Below, piece by piece: positions 24,908 through 33,426 of a stretch of DNA of 64,000 bases. The notes under the pieces are model-generated. The model searched no databases. It was not told the DNA's origin and saw only the letters and a list, made by a program, of their open reading frames with translations. The first letter of the stretch is position 1; each line of letters starts with the position of its first letter. The stretch is from Streptomyces flavofungini (GTDB lineage: Bacteria > Actinomycetota > Actinomycetes > Streptomycetales > Streptomycetaceae). The stretch covers positions 496,001 to 560,000 of the forward strand of contig NZ_BMVR01000004.1 of NCBI RefSeq assembly GCF_014650815.1, given 5' to 3'. The position numbers and the translations under genes are program-made.

Positions 24908-25938
24908 CCGCGTCCGAGGAGCCCGTGGACACGCCGAAGCTCACCGTGCCGCCACCCGCACCCGCCCCGGGCCCGGCAGCCGCCATGCCGCCCCTGATCC
25001 GGCCGCCCCGGCTGTATCCCGGCGCCCGCGTCGCCGTCGTCGCGCCGAGCGGACCCGTGCCCGCGCACCGCCTCGAAGCGGGCCTGGACATCCTGCGCGG
25101 CTGGGACCTGGAACCCGTCGTCGCCCCCCATGTCCTGGACGTGCACCGGGAGTTCGACTACCTCGCGGGCGAGGACCTCGACCGGGCCCGGGACCTGGAG
25201 CGGGCCTGGCGCGACCCGTCCGTGGCCGGGGTGTTCTGCGCCCGCGGCGGCTACGGCGCCGCGCGGATGGTCGAGCTGGTGGACTGGAACGCCCTGCGGG
25301 CCTTCCCGCCCAAGGTGTTCCTCGGCTACAGCGACATCACCACCCTGCACGAGGCGTTCGCGCGCCGCCTCGGGCTCGTCACCCTGCACGGGCCGATGGT
25401 CGCCGCCGCCGACTTCCTCAAGAACGCCCGCGCACAGGAACACCTCCGCCGCACCCTCTTCGAGCCGGAGGCGGTGCAGGTCATCGACTCACCCGGCCGC
25501 CCCCTCGTCGGCGGCCGGGCCCGCGGGGTCACCTTCGGCGGCTGCCTCTCCCTGCTGTCGGCGGACGCCGGGGTGCCCGGGACCCGGCTGCCCGCGCGCG
25601 GCGGGCTGCTCTTCCTGGAGGACATCGGCGAGGAGCCGTACCGCCTCGACCGCTACCTCACCCAACTCCTGCGCGCCGGCTGGCTCGACGGCGTCACCGG
25701 CGTAGCCCTCGGCTCCTGGGAGGACTGCGGCCCCTACGACACCGTCCGCTCCGTCCTCCGCGACCGCCTCGGCGGCCTCGGCGGCCTCGGCGGCCTCGGC
25801 GTGCCGATCGTGGAGGAGTTCGGCTTCGGCCACTGCGACGGGGCGCTGACGATTCCGTTCGGGGTGGCGGGGGAGCTGGACGCGGACGCGGGGGTGCTGC
25901 GGCTTGACACACCGGCGCTCGCGGAGCGCTCGGGCTGA
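24904..25938 (+). CDS. S66 LD-carboxypeptidase-like protein
   Basis: The 344-residue protein is a member of the LdcA/MccF family (S66), which removes D-Ala from muropeptide tetrapeptides or cleaves toxic peptide-nucleotides. Catalytic motifs: the Ser in LGYSDITTLHEAF, the Glu in LLFLEDIGEEPYR and the His in FGFGHCDG. The GTG start overlaps the S9 TGA (GTGA) and has GGAG upstream. A Pro/Ala-rich stretch of about 40 residues precedes the fold. A triple GGL repeat (25771-25800) just before the active-site histidine looks like a slippage expansion. It closes the four-peptidase operon. Confidence 0.92.
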   Translation: MTASEEPVDTPKLTVPPPAPAPGPAAAMPPLIRPPRLYPGARVAVVAPSGPVPAHRLEAGLDILRGWDLEPVVAPHVLDVHREFDYLAGEDLDRARDLERAWRDPSVAGVFCARGGYGAARMVELVDWNALRAFPPKVFLGYSDITTLHEAFARRLGLVTLHGPMVAAADFLKNARAQEHLRRTLFEPEAVQVIDSPGRPLVGGRARGVTFGGCLSLLSADAGVPGTRLPARGGLLFLEDIGEEPYRLDRYLTQLLRAGWLDGVTGVALGSWEDCGPYDTVRSVLRDRLGGLGGLGGLGVPIVEEFGFGHCDGALTIPFGVAGELDADAGVLRLDTPALAERSG

Positions 25939-26115
25939 CGCCGGACGGGGCGCCGGGGCGGGGGCCGTCAGGGGCCGCCGGGGCCGGGCCGTCACCCGGA
26001 TGGCCCACGCCGTCCCGCCCCCGGCGACACCCACCGCGCGGGATCCCGTGCCGCTGCCCATCCTGGAACCCCTGGGGGAGCGGTCGGCGCTCCGACGGAA
26101 CGGAAGGGTCCAGAC

Positions 26116-26367
26116 ATGAGCCCCAAGAGCTCCACGGGCGGCTCGGCGAGCCCCTCGAAGGGCGGCGTGGGTGCGCTGATGACGCCCGGCAGAGTGACCG
26201 TCGCGGTGATCGCCCTGCTCACGCTGGTCTTCATCTTCGAGAACACCCGCAGCACCAAGATCCGGTTGCTCATCCCGGAAGTCACCGTGCCGCTGTGGAT
26301 GGCCCTGCTCGGCACCGGCCTCATCGGCGCGCTGTGCGGGGCGTTCTTCGTCAGCCGACGCAAGTGA
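26116..26367 (+). CDS. LapA-type (DUF1049) small membrane protein
   Basis: The 83-residue protein has a Ser/Gly-rich start and two hydrophobic segments, VTVAVIALLTLVFIFENT and VPLWMALLGTGLIGALCGAFF. The ENTxxTKIRLLIPEVTVPL stretch between them is typical of the LapA domain (DUF1049) found in actinobacteria. LapA proteins take part in lipopolysaccharide assembly in E. coli; in a Gram-positive the role is unknown. It stands alone after the peptidase operon. Confidence 0.8.
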   Translation: MSPKSSTGGSASPSKGGVGALMTPGRVTVAVIALLTLVFIFENTRSTKIRLLIPEVTVPLWMALLGTGLIGALCGAFFVSRRK

Positions 26368-26409
26368 GGGCGGGCCGGTCGGGGCGGGCCCGTGGCGGCG
26401 GGCAGCTGA

Positions 26410-26486
26410 GTGCGGCCCGTGGTGGCGGGCAGGTGCGTGCGGTCCGTGGTGGTGGCCGGGTGCGTGCGGTCCGTGGTGGTGGCCGG
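26410..26486 (+). repeat. 27-bp tandem repeat
   Basis: Two exact 27-bp copies (26433-26459 and 26460-26486, each beginning GTGCGTGCGGTCCGTGG) follow one degenerate copy. They lie in the short gap between the LapA-type and GNAT genes. Confidence 0.7.
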
Positions 26487-26524
26487 GTGCCGTGAGGCCC
26501 CGGGCCGCCGGGTAGCGTGGCCGG

Positions 26525-27106
26525 ATGTCGCGCGCCCACCCCGCCCACCTCGCCGAAGGCCCCCGCGTCGGCATCCGCCCCTTCACGTACGCGGACGCCG
26601 CCGAGTTCACCGCACGGGCCCGGGAGAGCGGTGAGCTGCACCGGCCCTGGCTGTTCCCGCCGACGACGGACGAGACCTACGCGGCGTACGCGCGCGTGCT
26701 CATCGAGGACCCCACCAAGGCCGGGTGCCTCGTGTACGAGCGGGCGGGCGGCGGCATCGCGGGGTTCATCAACATCAACAACATCGTCGAGGGCGGCTTC
26801 CGGTCCGGGGCCCTCGGCTACGGGGCCTTCGCGCACGCCGCGGGGCGCGGGTTGATGGGGGAGGCGCTCGCGCTGGTCGTGCGCCACGCCTTCGGGGAAC
26901 TGCGACTGCACCGCCTGGAGATCAACGTCCAGCCCCGCAACACCGCCTCCATCGCGCTGGCCCGGCGCGCGGGCTTCCGCCTCGAAGGCTTCTCGCCCCG
27001 CTTCCTGTTCATCGACGGCGCCTGGCGCGACCACCAGCGGTGGGCCCTCACCACCGAGATGACCGAGATCACGGAGCGGGCGAAGACCGCGGCCGGGGGG
27101 CATTGA
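26525..27106 (+). CDS. GNAT-family N-acetyltransferase, RimJ/RimL type
   Basis: The 193-residue protein starts VGIRPFTYADAAEFTARARE after a short lead and has the acetyl-CoA loop GRGLMGEAL (motif A) and VQPRNTASIALARRAGF (motif B), typical of RimJ/RimL-like acetyltransferases acting on protein N termini, amino acids or antibiotics. TAGCGT ends 6 nt before the ATG and no ribosome-binding site is present, so the transcript is probably leaderless. The substrate is unknown. Confidence 0.88.
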   Translation: MSRAHPAHLAEGPRVGIRPFTYADAAEFTARARESGELHRPWLFPPTTDETYAAYARVLIEDPTKAGCLVYERAGGGIAGFININNIVEGGFRSGALGYGAFAHAAGRGLMGEALALVVRHAFGELRLHRLEINVQPRNTASIALARRAGFRLEGFSPRFLFIDGAWRDHQRWALTTEMTEITERAKTAAGGH

Positions 27107-27139
27107 AAGCGGCCGCGCCGGTCACGGAGGATGAGCGGC

Positions 27140-28036
27140 ATGCGAACTGTTGTGATCATCGACGCGCCCTCCAACCTGGGGCTGCGTCCGCCCGCCCCCG
27201 GCACCGTGCCCGGCTGCTACAAGCTCGCCGGAGCGCTGCGCGAGCGCGGCATCCTGCGGCGCCTGAACGCCGTTGAGGGCGGCGTCGTCGTGCCGCCGCG
27301 CTACGACCGCGGCGACTGGAAGGAGGGCGACGGCGTCTTCAACGCGGCCGCCATCGCCGCGTACACACCACGGCTCGCCGACCGCATCGAGCGCCATGTG
27401 CGCGCCGGTGACCTGCCCGTCGTCCTCGGCGGCGACTGCTCCATCCAGCTCGGCGCGTCCCTCGCGCTGCGCCGCGTCGGACGCTTCGGCCTCGCCGCCG
27501 TCGACGCCTCCGCGGACTTCCGGCACCCGGGCAACTCCGACCGCGTCGGCGCCGCGGGCGGCGAGGAGCTGGCGCTCGCCACCGGGCGCGGCCAGCGCGA
27601 CCTCACCGATCTCGAAGGGCTGCGCCCCTACCTGCGCGACGAGGACGTCCGGCTCTTCGGGATGCGGGACGAGGACGAGGACCGGGCCGAACTCGGCGAG
27701 TTGGGCATACCGACCGTGACCGTCGGCGAGCTGCGCCAGTGGGGCGCCGACAAGGTGGCCCGCAAAGCCCTCCGCGGCCTGGAACACGACGACCTGGACG
27801 GCTTCTGGGTGCACCTCGACGCCGACGTCCTCGACCCCTCCGTGATGCCGGCCGTCGACGCCCCCGACGCGGACGGCCTGCACCCCGACGAACTCCTCGC
27901 GCTGCTCCGCCCCTTGCTGCGGTCCCCGCGCTGCGTCGGCCTCAACGTCACGATCTACGACCCCGACCTGGACCCCGACGGCACCGCGGGCGACATCCTC
28001 ACCGATGTCGTCGTGGCCGCCTTTGCCGAATCCTGA
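27140..28036 (+). CDS. Arginase/ureohydrolase-family protein with altered metal ligands
   Basis: This 298-residue protein is clearly of the ureohydrolase fold, with GGDCS (residues 98-101), VDASADF (121-127) and HLDADVLDP (225-233). In arginase the corresponding motifs are GGDHS, DAHTDF and (S)FDVDALDP, with two His ligands. Here they are Cys100 and Ser124, while the four aspartates (122, 126, 227, 229) remain. Metal binding may therefore be changed, and the substrate cannot be called arginine or agmatine with confidence. The ATG at 27140 is chosen because GGAGG lies 9 nt upstream; the ATG at 27131 abuts it. Confidence 0.85.
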   Translation: MRTVVIIDAPSNLGLRPPAPGTVPGCYKLAGALRERGILRRLNAVEGGVVVPPRYDRGDWKEGDGVFNAAAIAAYTPRLADRIERHVRAGDLPVVLGGDCSIQLGASLALRRVGRFGLAAVDASADFRHPGNSDRVGAAGGEELALATGRGQRDLTDLEGLRPYLRDEDVRLFGMRDEDEDRAELGELGIPTVTVGELRQWGADKVARKALRGLEHDDLDGFWVHLDADVLDPSVMPAVDAPDADGLHPDELLALLRPLLRSPRCVGLNVTIYDPDLDPDGTAGDILTDVVVAAFAES

Positions 28037-28185
28037 CCCCGCACCACACCCCGCTGTACGGAATCCGGGCGCAATCCTGACCGGCGAAGGCCCTGGCCGG
28101 AGCGCGGAAGAGCGTGTTCCATGGTCAACGGAGGCCATCGGGGGCACCGGGGCGTGCGGAGCGTCCTTGAACTGAGGAGGACGCC

Positions 28186-30144
28186 TTGGCGACGACCGTG
28201 CGACGTGACGTACTGACCCTGCCCGCCGCCGAGTTGGGGCCGGAGAACCCGCTGCCGCCGCTCAAGCCGCTCGACGCGGCGCACGGACTCGACGACCGGG
28301 ACCGCGAAGGGCTGCCGCGCGACATGGCGCGGCAGCTCACGTACGAACCGCTCCGGTCGGTGCTGCCCGCGCGCATCCGCGACGGCTACGGCCGCGAGCG
28401 GACCCCCACGTCCTTCGACACGGTCGTCATCGAGAACACCCGGCTGCGCGTCACCGTCCTGCCCGGCCTCGGCGGCCGCGTCCACTCGCTCTTCCACAAG
28501 CCGACCGGGCGCGAACTCCTCTACCGCAACCCGGTGTTCCAGCCCGCCGACTTCGCGCTCAACGGCGCCTGGTACTCCGGCGGCATCGAGTGGAACATCG
28601 GCGCCACCGGCCACACGGCACTGTCCTGCGCGCCCCTGCACGCCGCGCGCCTGACCGCGCCCGACGGCGGCGAGATGGTGCGCCTGTGGGAGTGGGAGCG
28701 GCTGCGCGACATCCCCTTCCAGGTCGACCTGTGGCTGCCGGAGGACTCCGACTTCCTGCACGTCGGCGTGCGCCTCCGCAACCCCCACGAGCGGCCCGTG
28801 CCCGTCTACTGGTGGTCCAACATCGCCGTGCCCGAGGACCGTCGGGTCCTCGTCCCCGCCGACGAGGCCTGGCACTACGGGTACGCGCGGACGCTGCGGA
28901 AGGTGCCGGTGCCCGAGTACGACGGCGTGGACCGCACCCGCCCGCCGCGCGCCGACTTCCCGGCCGACTACTTCTACGACGTCCCCGACGGGGACCGCCG
29001 CTGGATCGCGGCCCTCGACGCCGACGGGCACGGCCTCGTGCAGACCTCCACCCCCCTGCTGCGCGGCCGCAAGCTCTTCGTGTGGGGCACCGGCGCGGGC
29101 GGGCGCAGCTGGCAGCGGTGGCTCACCGAGCCCGGCACCGGCGGCTACGCCGAGATCCAGGCCGGGCTCGCCCGCACCCAGCTGGAGCACGTCCGCCTCG
29201 ACGCGGAGAGCGAGTTCGCGTGGCTGGAGTCGTACGGCCCGCTGTCCGCCGCCCCGGACGCGGTGCACGGCGCCGACTGGGCCGTGGCGCGCGGCGCGGC
29301 CCAGGAGCGCCTCGACCACGCCCTGCCCGCCGCGGCCGTGGACGCCGCCTACGCCCAGTGGCGGCCCTGCGCCGACGCCGAGCCCGGCGAGGTCCTCGCC
29401 GTCGGGTCGGGGTGGGGCGCCCTCGAAGTGCTGCGCGGGCAGTACAAGGTGCCCGGCACGCCGTTCGCCGAGGCCACGCTCGGGCCCGAGCAGGAGCCCT
29501 GGCTCGAACTCCTGCGCAGCGGCGCCGTGCCGGAGCCCCGCCGGGTCGGGCCGCCCGGACCCACCCTGGTCGCCCCGCACTGGCGCGACATGCTGGAGAC
29601 CGCGCCCGCACGCCCGCAGGCCGAGTACCACCTGGGCGTCGCCCAGTGGCACGCCGGTGATCTGGCCCAGGCCGTGCGCAGTTGGGAACGCGGCCTGGAA
29701 CTCGCCCCGTCCCGCTGGGCGTTGCTGCGCTGCCTCGCCGTCGCCGACCAGGAGTCCGGCCACGTCGAACGCTGCGCCGACCGCTACACCGAAGCCTTCG
29801 ACGACCTGTGCGCGGAGCGCCGCGACGACGGCGTCGTATGGTCGGCGGCCACCGCCGCCCTCGGCCGCGAGGCCATCGCCGCCCTCCTGACCGCGCACCG
29901 CGCCGAAGCGGCCCGCGCGGTGTGGCACCGCCTGCACCCCCGCACCCGCCGAACGGGCCGATTCCGCCTGATCGAGGCCCAGTTGCTCCTCGCCGAGGGT
30001 GACTGCCCCGCCGCCCGCGCCGTCTTCGACGAGGACTTCGAGGTGGCGGACCTGCGCGAGGCCGACGAGGTCATCGGCGAGGTGTGGGCCGCCGTGTCGG
30101 ACGAGCCGCTGCCGGAGAGGTACGACTTCCGGATGCGGCCGTGA
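28186..30144 (+). CDS. DUF5107 protein with C-terminal TPR-like repeats
   Basis: The 652-residue protein has an N-terminal DUF5107 region (about 60-350; VTVLPGLGGRVHSLFHKPTG and YSGGIEWNIGATGHT are typical) resembling galactose-mutarotase-like beta sandwiches, and a C-terminal helical region with tetratricopeptide-like pairs (AEYHLGVAQWHAGDLAQAVR). The family is often found near sugar uptake or glycoside hydrolase genes and may act on carbohydrates. The TTG start is preferred because GAGGAGG lies 6 nt upstream. No other sugar gene is adjacent here. Confidence 0.82.
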   Translation: MATTVRRDVLTLPAAELGPENPLPPLKPLDAAHGLDDRDREGLPRDMARQLTYEPLRSVLPARIRDGYGRERTPTSFDTVVIENTRLRVTVLPGLGGRVHSLFHKPTGRELLYRNPVFQPADFALNGAWYSGGIEWNIGATGHTALSCAPLHAARLTAPDGGEMVRLWEWERLRDIPFQVDLWLPEDSDFLHVGVRLRNPHERPVPVYWWSNIAVPEDRRVLVPADEAWHYGYARTLRKVPVPEYDGVDRTRPPRADFPADYFYDVPDGDRRWIAALDADGHGLVQTSTPLLRGRKLFVWGTGAGGRSWQRWLTEPGTGGYAEIQAGLARTQLEHVRLDAESEFAWLESYGPLSAAPDAVHGADWAVARGAAQERLDHALPAAAVDAAYAQWRPCADAEPGEVLAVGSGWGALEVLRGQYKVPGTPFAEATLGPEQEPWLELLRSGAVPEPRRVGPPGPTLVAPHWRDMLETAPARPQAEYHLGVAQWHAGDLAQAVRSWERGLELAPSRWALLRCLAVADQESGHVERCADRYTEAFDDLCAERRDDGVVWSAATAALGREAIAALLTAHRAEAARAVWHRLHPRTRRTGRFRLIEAQLLLAEGDCPAARAVFDEDFEVADLREADEVIGEVWAAVSDEPLPERYDFRMRP

Positions 30145-30455
30145 GGGGCGGGGGGCCTGGGCGGGGCCGTGGTGCGGGGTGCTGGCGGGGCCGATGCCCG
30201 CGGTGCGGGTGGGGCGGGTGCCCGTAGGGCGGGCGTCGGGTCTGGTGGCTGTGCCGCTGTCCGGTGCGGCGGCGGAGCCGTTGCCCAGGGTGCGGGCACG
30301 GCGCCTGCGGCTCGGCCGGTCCTGACGCTCCCCGGCCCGCCCTCCCGGTCTGCGCCGCCCCGCCCTGCCCTGCCCGTCCCGGTCCGCCCCGGGATGGGTG
30401 GGGCGACGGTGACGGGTGGGCTGTGCGGGTCGGGTGGTTGAGGGTGGGGCGGCGG
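30145..30455. other. 311-bp GC-rich gap with no visible gene
   Basis: This gap between two convergent genes is made of G-rich and then C-rich low-complexity DNA with short repeats of GGGTGCGGG type. I see no gene, promoter or palindrome in it. Confidence 0.5.
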
Positions 30456-30815
30456 TCAGGGGGCGGTGGGGGCGTTGCGGTCGACGTACTCGAAGACCGC
30501 GCCGTCGGGGTGCATCGCGATGAGGTTGCGGCCGGCGGGTGTGGGCACCGGTCCGGCGACGATGTGCGCGCCGGAGGCGGTGAGTGTCGCGTGCGCCTCG
30601 TCCACGTCCTTGACGGCGATCGTCGCGGCGACCTTGCGCAGCACCTCCAACTCCGCCTCGGGCCCGCTCATGAGCAGAAAGCAGCCGACCGAGGCGACGG
30701 CCACGCCACCCCGCTCGAAACGCATCGCGGTGCTGCCCGTCAGCCGCTCGTAGAACGTGACGGACGCCTCCAAGTCGCTGACGCAGACGCGCAGCACGGT
30801 TCCCAGGATCTCCAT
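30456..30815 (-). CDS. VOC-family (glyoxalase-fold) protein
   Basis: The 119-residue protein is a single vicinal-oxygen-chelate module: TVLRVCVSDLEASVTFYERL at the start and GAVFEYVDRN at the end, with the typical beta-alpha-beta-beta-beta repeats. Such proteins bind metal or antibiotics or act as lyases/dioxygenases; the metal-binding residues are not clearly conserved. TAGGCT lies 7 nt upstream of the ATG, so the mRNA may be leaderless. Confidence 0.8.
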   Translation of the reverse strand: MEILGTVLRVCVSDLEASVTFYERLTGSTAMRFERGGVAVASVGCFLLMSGPEAELEVLRKVAATIAVKDVDEAHATLTASGAHIVAGPVPTPAGRNLIAMHPDGAVFEYVDRNAPTAP

Positions 30816-30889
30816 GGGGACGAGCCTAGTTGGCGCCGCGCGGACAGGAGATCGTTTCCGGCTCTCCCGCACCCGGTCCCGCCGTGGCC

Positions 30890-30914
30890 GTTACGCGACC
30901 GGCCCGACGGGTAC
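30890..30914 (+). promoter_or_regulatory. Candidate SigB-type promoter of the holin-like gene
   Basis: GTTA (30890-30893) and GGGTAC (30909-30914) are 15 bp apart, close to the GNNT-N14-16-GGGTAC consensus of Streptomyces SigB-family factors, 40 bp upstream of the start. Confidence 0.4.
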
Positions 30915-30954
30915 CCGGACGGCTCCGATCGCCTCGTACAGGAAGGACGAGAAC

Positions 30955-31596
30955 ATGCCCATGCCGGTCCAGGACGAGAAGGCTCCGCCGGCGGACAGGA
31001 CCCTGGGCGACGCCCTGTCGCAGGTCGTCCGCGACGCGGTGCACGAATCCCTGCGGCAGACGGTACGGCAGTCGCTGCGCGAGGAACTGCGCCACGAACT
31101 CCGCGAGGAACTGCGTGCGGAGGTCTCCGGGGCGGCACGGAAGCAGCGTCGCAAGGCCGCGCTGTACGCGTCGTCCGGCGTCGCCGCCCTGTACGCGGGC
31201 GCCGCCGCCGCGCTCACCCTCGGCCTGGTCATCGCGCTCGGCCTGCCGGGCTGGGCGGCCGCGTTGATCGTGACCGCGCTGCTGGCCGTGGCGGCCGTGC
31301 TGATGCGCAACGCGGCCCGAGCGCCGGGGAAGGCCCCCGGGTCGGCCGAGGCCTCCGAGGCCCACGGGCAGCCAGCGGCCCCCGTGGTCCCCCATGCGCC
31401 TCCGGCCTCCGAAGCCCCTGCGGCCTCCGACGCCCCTGCGGTCCCCAAGGTGCCCGCGGCCCCCGAGCCGTCCGGAGCCCCCGAGCCGCCCGCACCTCCG
31501 GTGACCCCGCCCGACCACCACCCCGGTGGCACCGCCGACTTCCCCGGCGTCCCGCCTTCCCGCGCGCCCCTCAGGCCCCCCAACCCGCCCGTCTGA
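30955..31596 (+). CDS. Holin-like membrane protein with Pro/Ala-rich tail
   Basis: The 213-residue protein has a charged amphipathic helix (about 15-60, LREELRHELREELRAEV), two hydrophobic helices (ALYASSGVAALYAGAAAALTL and AAALIVTALLAVAAVLM) and a long Pro/Ala/Ser-rich tail. The two-helix core matches the actinobacterial phage-holin-family proteins (Holin-X type), which are chromosomal in Streptomyces and not phage genes. GGAAGGA precedes the ATG, and a SigB-like promoter is 40 bp upstream. Its 3' end overlaps the convergent kinase-like gene by 26 bp. Confidence 0.75.
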   Translation: MPMPVQDEKAPPADRTLGDALSQVVRDAVHESLRQTVRQSLREELRHELREELRAEVSGAARKQRRKAALYASSGVAALYAGAAAALTLGLVIALGLPGWAAALIVTALLAVAAVLMRNAARAPGKAPGSAEASEAHGQPAAPVVPHAPPASEAPAASDAPAVPKVPAAPEPSGAPEPPAPPVTPPDHHPGGTADFPGVPPSRAPLRPPNPPV

Positions 31597-32143
31597 TCAC
31601 CTCCGCCGCGATGTCACCCACCGCGCGACCGTCCGTCGGCACGCGGTGGGTGTCCGGCGGTACCCGCGCGTCCAGGTGCCGGGACATGAACGCGCTCCGG
31701 CGCAGCTGCTGGTCCAGTTCCGAGCCCAACTCGCGGCCCCTGAGCCGCTGTTCGACGGTGTCCGCCGTCGCCGTGAGCAGCACGCGGATGAGGCGGGGGC
31801 CGCCCAGGGCCGTCGTGAACAGCCACTCCTCGGAGGGCAGGACGCTTGCCGTGTTCGGGTAGATCAGGCGGCGGCAGCCCAGGTCGGCGTAGTTCGCCCA
31901 GAGGGCGGCGAGGTTGCGGCGGGTGAGGTGGGAGCGGTGCGGGTCGCCCGCCGGGGCGGGGTGGACCGCGTCCAGGAAGTCGCCCTCGATCAGGGCGTGG
32001 CCGATGTCCGCGGCCCGCAGCAGCGCCGCCACCTCCCATCCGACCGACGACTTGCCCACCCCTGAACACCCCCCGATCAGCACGACGTCCGGCCCCGCCG
32101 ACCCGGCGGCCACCCCACTGCTGCTGCTCCTCATCGCATCCAT
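31571..32143 (-). CDS. P-loop kinase-like protein
   Basis: The 190-residue protein carries the Walker A motif GGCSGVGKSS at about 24-33, followed by the helix VGWEVAALLRAADIG and an LIEGDFLDAV segment, as in small AAA/cytidylate- or gluconate-kinase-like ATPases. No lid or base-recognition motif identifies the substrate. The start is uncertain; MDAMRSS (32143) and MRSSSS (32134) are both possible. It converges on the holin-like gene and has no evident partner. Confidence 0.75.
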   Translation of the reverse strand: MDAMRSSSSGVAAGSAGPDVVLIGGCSGVGKSSVGWEVAALLRAADIGHALIEGDFLDAVHPAPAGDPHRSHLTRRNLAALWANYADLGCRRLIYPNTASVLPSEEWLFTTALGGPRLIRVLLTATADTVEQRLRGRELGSELDQQLRRSAFMSRHLDARVPPDTHRVPTDGRAVGDIAAEVIRRAGWGA

Positions 32144-32173
32144 GACCGCCGAGCATGCCCCCGCCCCGCCCCC

Positions 32174-33277
32174 TCACGCGACCCGGTATTCCTCCACGTC
32201 CGGGGTGCGCAGGAGGAGCCCGTGGCCGGTGCCGGCGCCCGGGCGGACTGTGCCGCCGGTGGGGTCGAGGGCGCCGTCGAAGAGGATGGACTCGATGCGG
32301 ACGTGGTCGTGGAACCACTCGACGTGGCGGAGGTTGGGGACGCAGGCCGCGACGGCCGCATGGGCGTGCGGGGCGCCGCGGGCCGACACCTCCAGGCCGT
32401 GGGCCTGGGCGAGCGCGGCGGCGCGCAGCCACGCGGTGAGGCCGCCGCAGCGGGTGGCGTCGGCCTGGAGGCAGTCGACGGAGGGGATGAGCCGGGCGAA
32501 GTACGCGAGGCCGTGCCCGTACGCGCCCGCGGCGATGTCGCAGACCAGGGCGTCGCGCACCAGCGCGAGCCCCCGCAGGTCGTCCGCGGCCACCGGCTCC
32601 TCGAACCAGCCCACGCCGTGCTCGGCGAGCACCCGCCCGATCCGGACCGCCTGCTTGCGGGTGTACGCGCCGCCCGCGTCGACGTACAACTCGGCCTGGC
32701 GGCCGATGACATCACGCGCCCGGCGCACCCGCGACACATCACGGGCCGCGGCCCGCCCCCAGCTCTCGCCGACCTTGATCTTGACGCGCGGTATCTGCTG
32801 GCCGTGCACCCAGCCGTTGAGCTGGGCCGCGAGATGCGTGTCGTGGTACGTGGTGAAGCCGCCGCTGCCGTAGACGGGCACGTCGTCGCGCGCCGCGCCG
32901 ATGAGGCGCACCAGCGGGACCTCGAAGAGGCGGGCCTTGAGGTCCCACAGGGCGATGTCGAGAGCCGAGATCGCCCGGGCGGCGAGCCCCTCGCGGCCGG
33001 TGTCGCGCACCGCCTTCGTCAGGGCGTCGTGCGCGGCGGGGATGTCGAGGGCGTCCCGGCCCGCGAGGACGGGCGAGAGCTGCTCGCGTACGAGATCGAC
33101 GGTGGCGGCGGGCGCGTAGGTCCAGCCGGTGCCGGTGGCGTCGCCCGCGGAGACCTCGGCGACGACGATCGTCGTGGTGTCCCACGCGAACGTGCCGTCG
33201 GCCTCCGGGGCGTCCGCAGGGATCGTGTACGCCGACACCATGGGTGGCTCCACGCTGACGTATCCGGACTCGGCCAT
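32174..33277 (-). CDS. Enolase-superfamily protein with degenerate active site
   Basis: The 367-residue protein has the mandelate-racemase/muconate-lactonising-enzyme fold. The catalytic KxK (Lys166/Lys168 in VKIKVG) and two metal ligands (Asp200 in YVDAGG, Glu226 in WFEEPV) are present. At the third ligand, where relatives read AAGEYG, this protein has AAGAYG (Ala252), and the later Ser-Ala-His of relatives is SAR (Arg300). The DATRCGG and FHDHVRIE segments are those of the family. The enzyme may be inactive or use a different chemistry. A SigB-like promoter (GTTT-N14-GGGTAA) lies 37-60 bp upstream. Confidence 0.85.
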   Translation of the reverse strand: MAESGYVSVEPPMVSAYTIPADAPEADGTFAWDTTTIVVAEVSAGDATGTGWTYAPAATVDLVREQLSPVLAGRDALDIPAAHDALTKAVRDTGREGLAARAISALDIALWDLKARLFEVPLVRLIGAARDDVPVYGSGGFTTYHDTHLAAQLNGWVHGQQIPRVKIKVGESWGRAAARDVSRVRRARDVIGRQAELYVDAGGAYTRKQAVRIGRVLAEHGVGWFEEPVAADDLRGLALVRDALVCDIAAGAYGHGLAYFARLIPSVDCLQADATRCGGLTAWLRAAALAQAHGLEVSARGAPHAHAAVAACVPNLRHVEWFHDHVRIESILFDGALDPTGGTVRPGAGTGHGLLLRTPDVEEYRVA

Positions 33278-33313
33278 GGGGCACACGCCCTTCGCTGTGG
33301 TGTGAGGATCGGG

Positions 33314-33337
33314 TTACCCCGGGGCGCGGCGGCAAAC
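33314..33337 (-). promoter_or_regulatory. Candidate SigB-type promoter of the enolase-superfamily gene
   Basis: On the minus strand GTTT (33334-33337) and GGGTAA (33314-33319) are separated by 14 bp, a close match to the SigB-family consensus. A similar element in the opposite direction starts 8 bp away. Confidence 0.5.
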
Positions 33338-33344
33338 GGCGGGC

Positions 33345-33370
33345 GTTTCACCGCGGGCGGGCCCGGGCAC
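33345..33370 (+). promoter_or_regulatory. Candidate SigB-type promoter of the NDH-2 gene
   Basis: GTTT (33345-33348) and GGGCAC (33365-33370) are 16 bp apart, one mismatch from GTTT-N16-GGGTAC, 57 bp upstream of the NADH dehydrogenase start. Confidence 0.4.
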
Positions 33371-33426
33371 GCGGGAGGTCCGTTCCGGAACACACCGGAC
33401 GTACCGGACCACGCCGGAGGCACGCT

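Noticed and set aside
30955..31596. Holin-like gene as sign of a prophage
   Set aside because: No integrase, terminase, capsid, tail or attachment site is nearby. Such holin-family proteins are chromosomal in Streptomyces.
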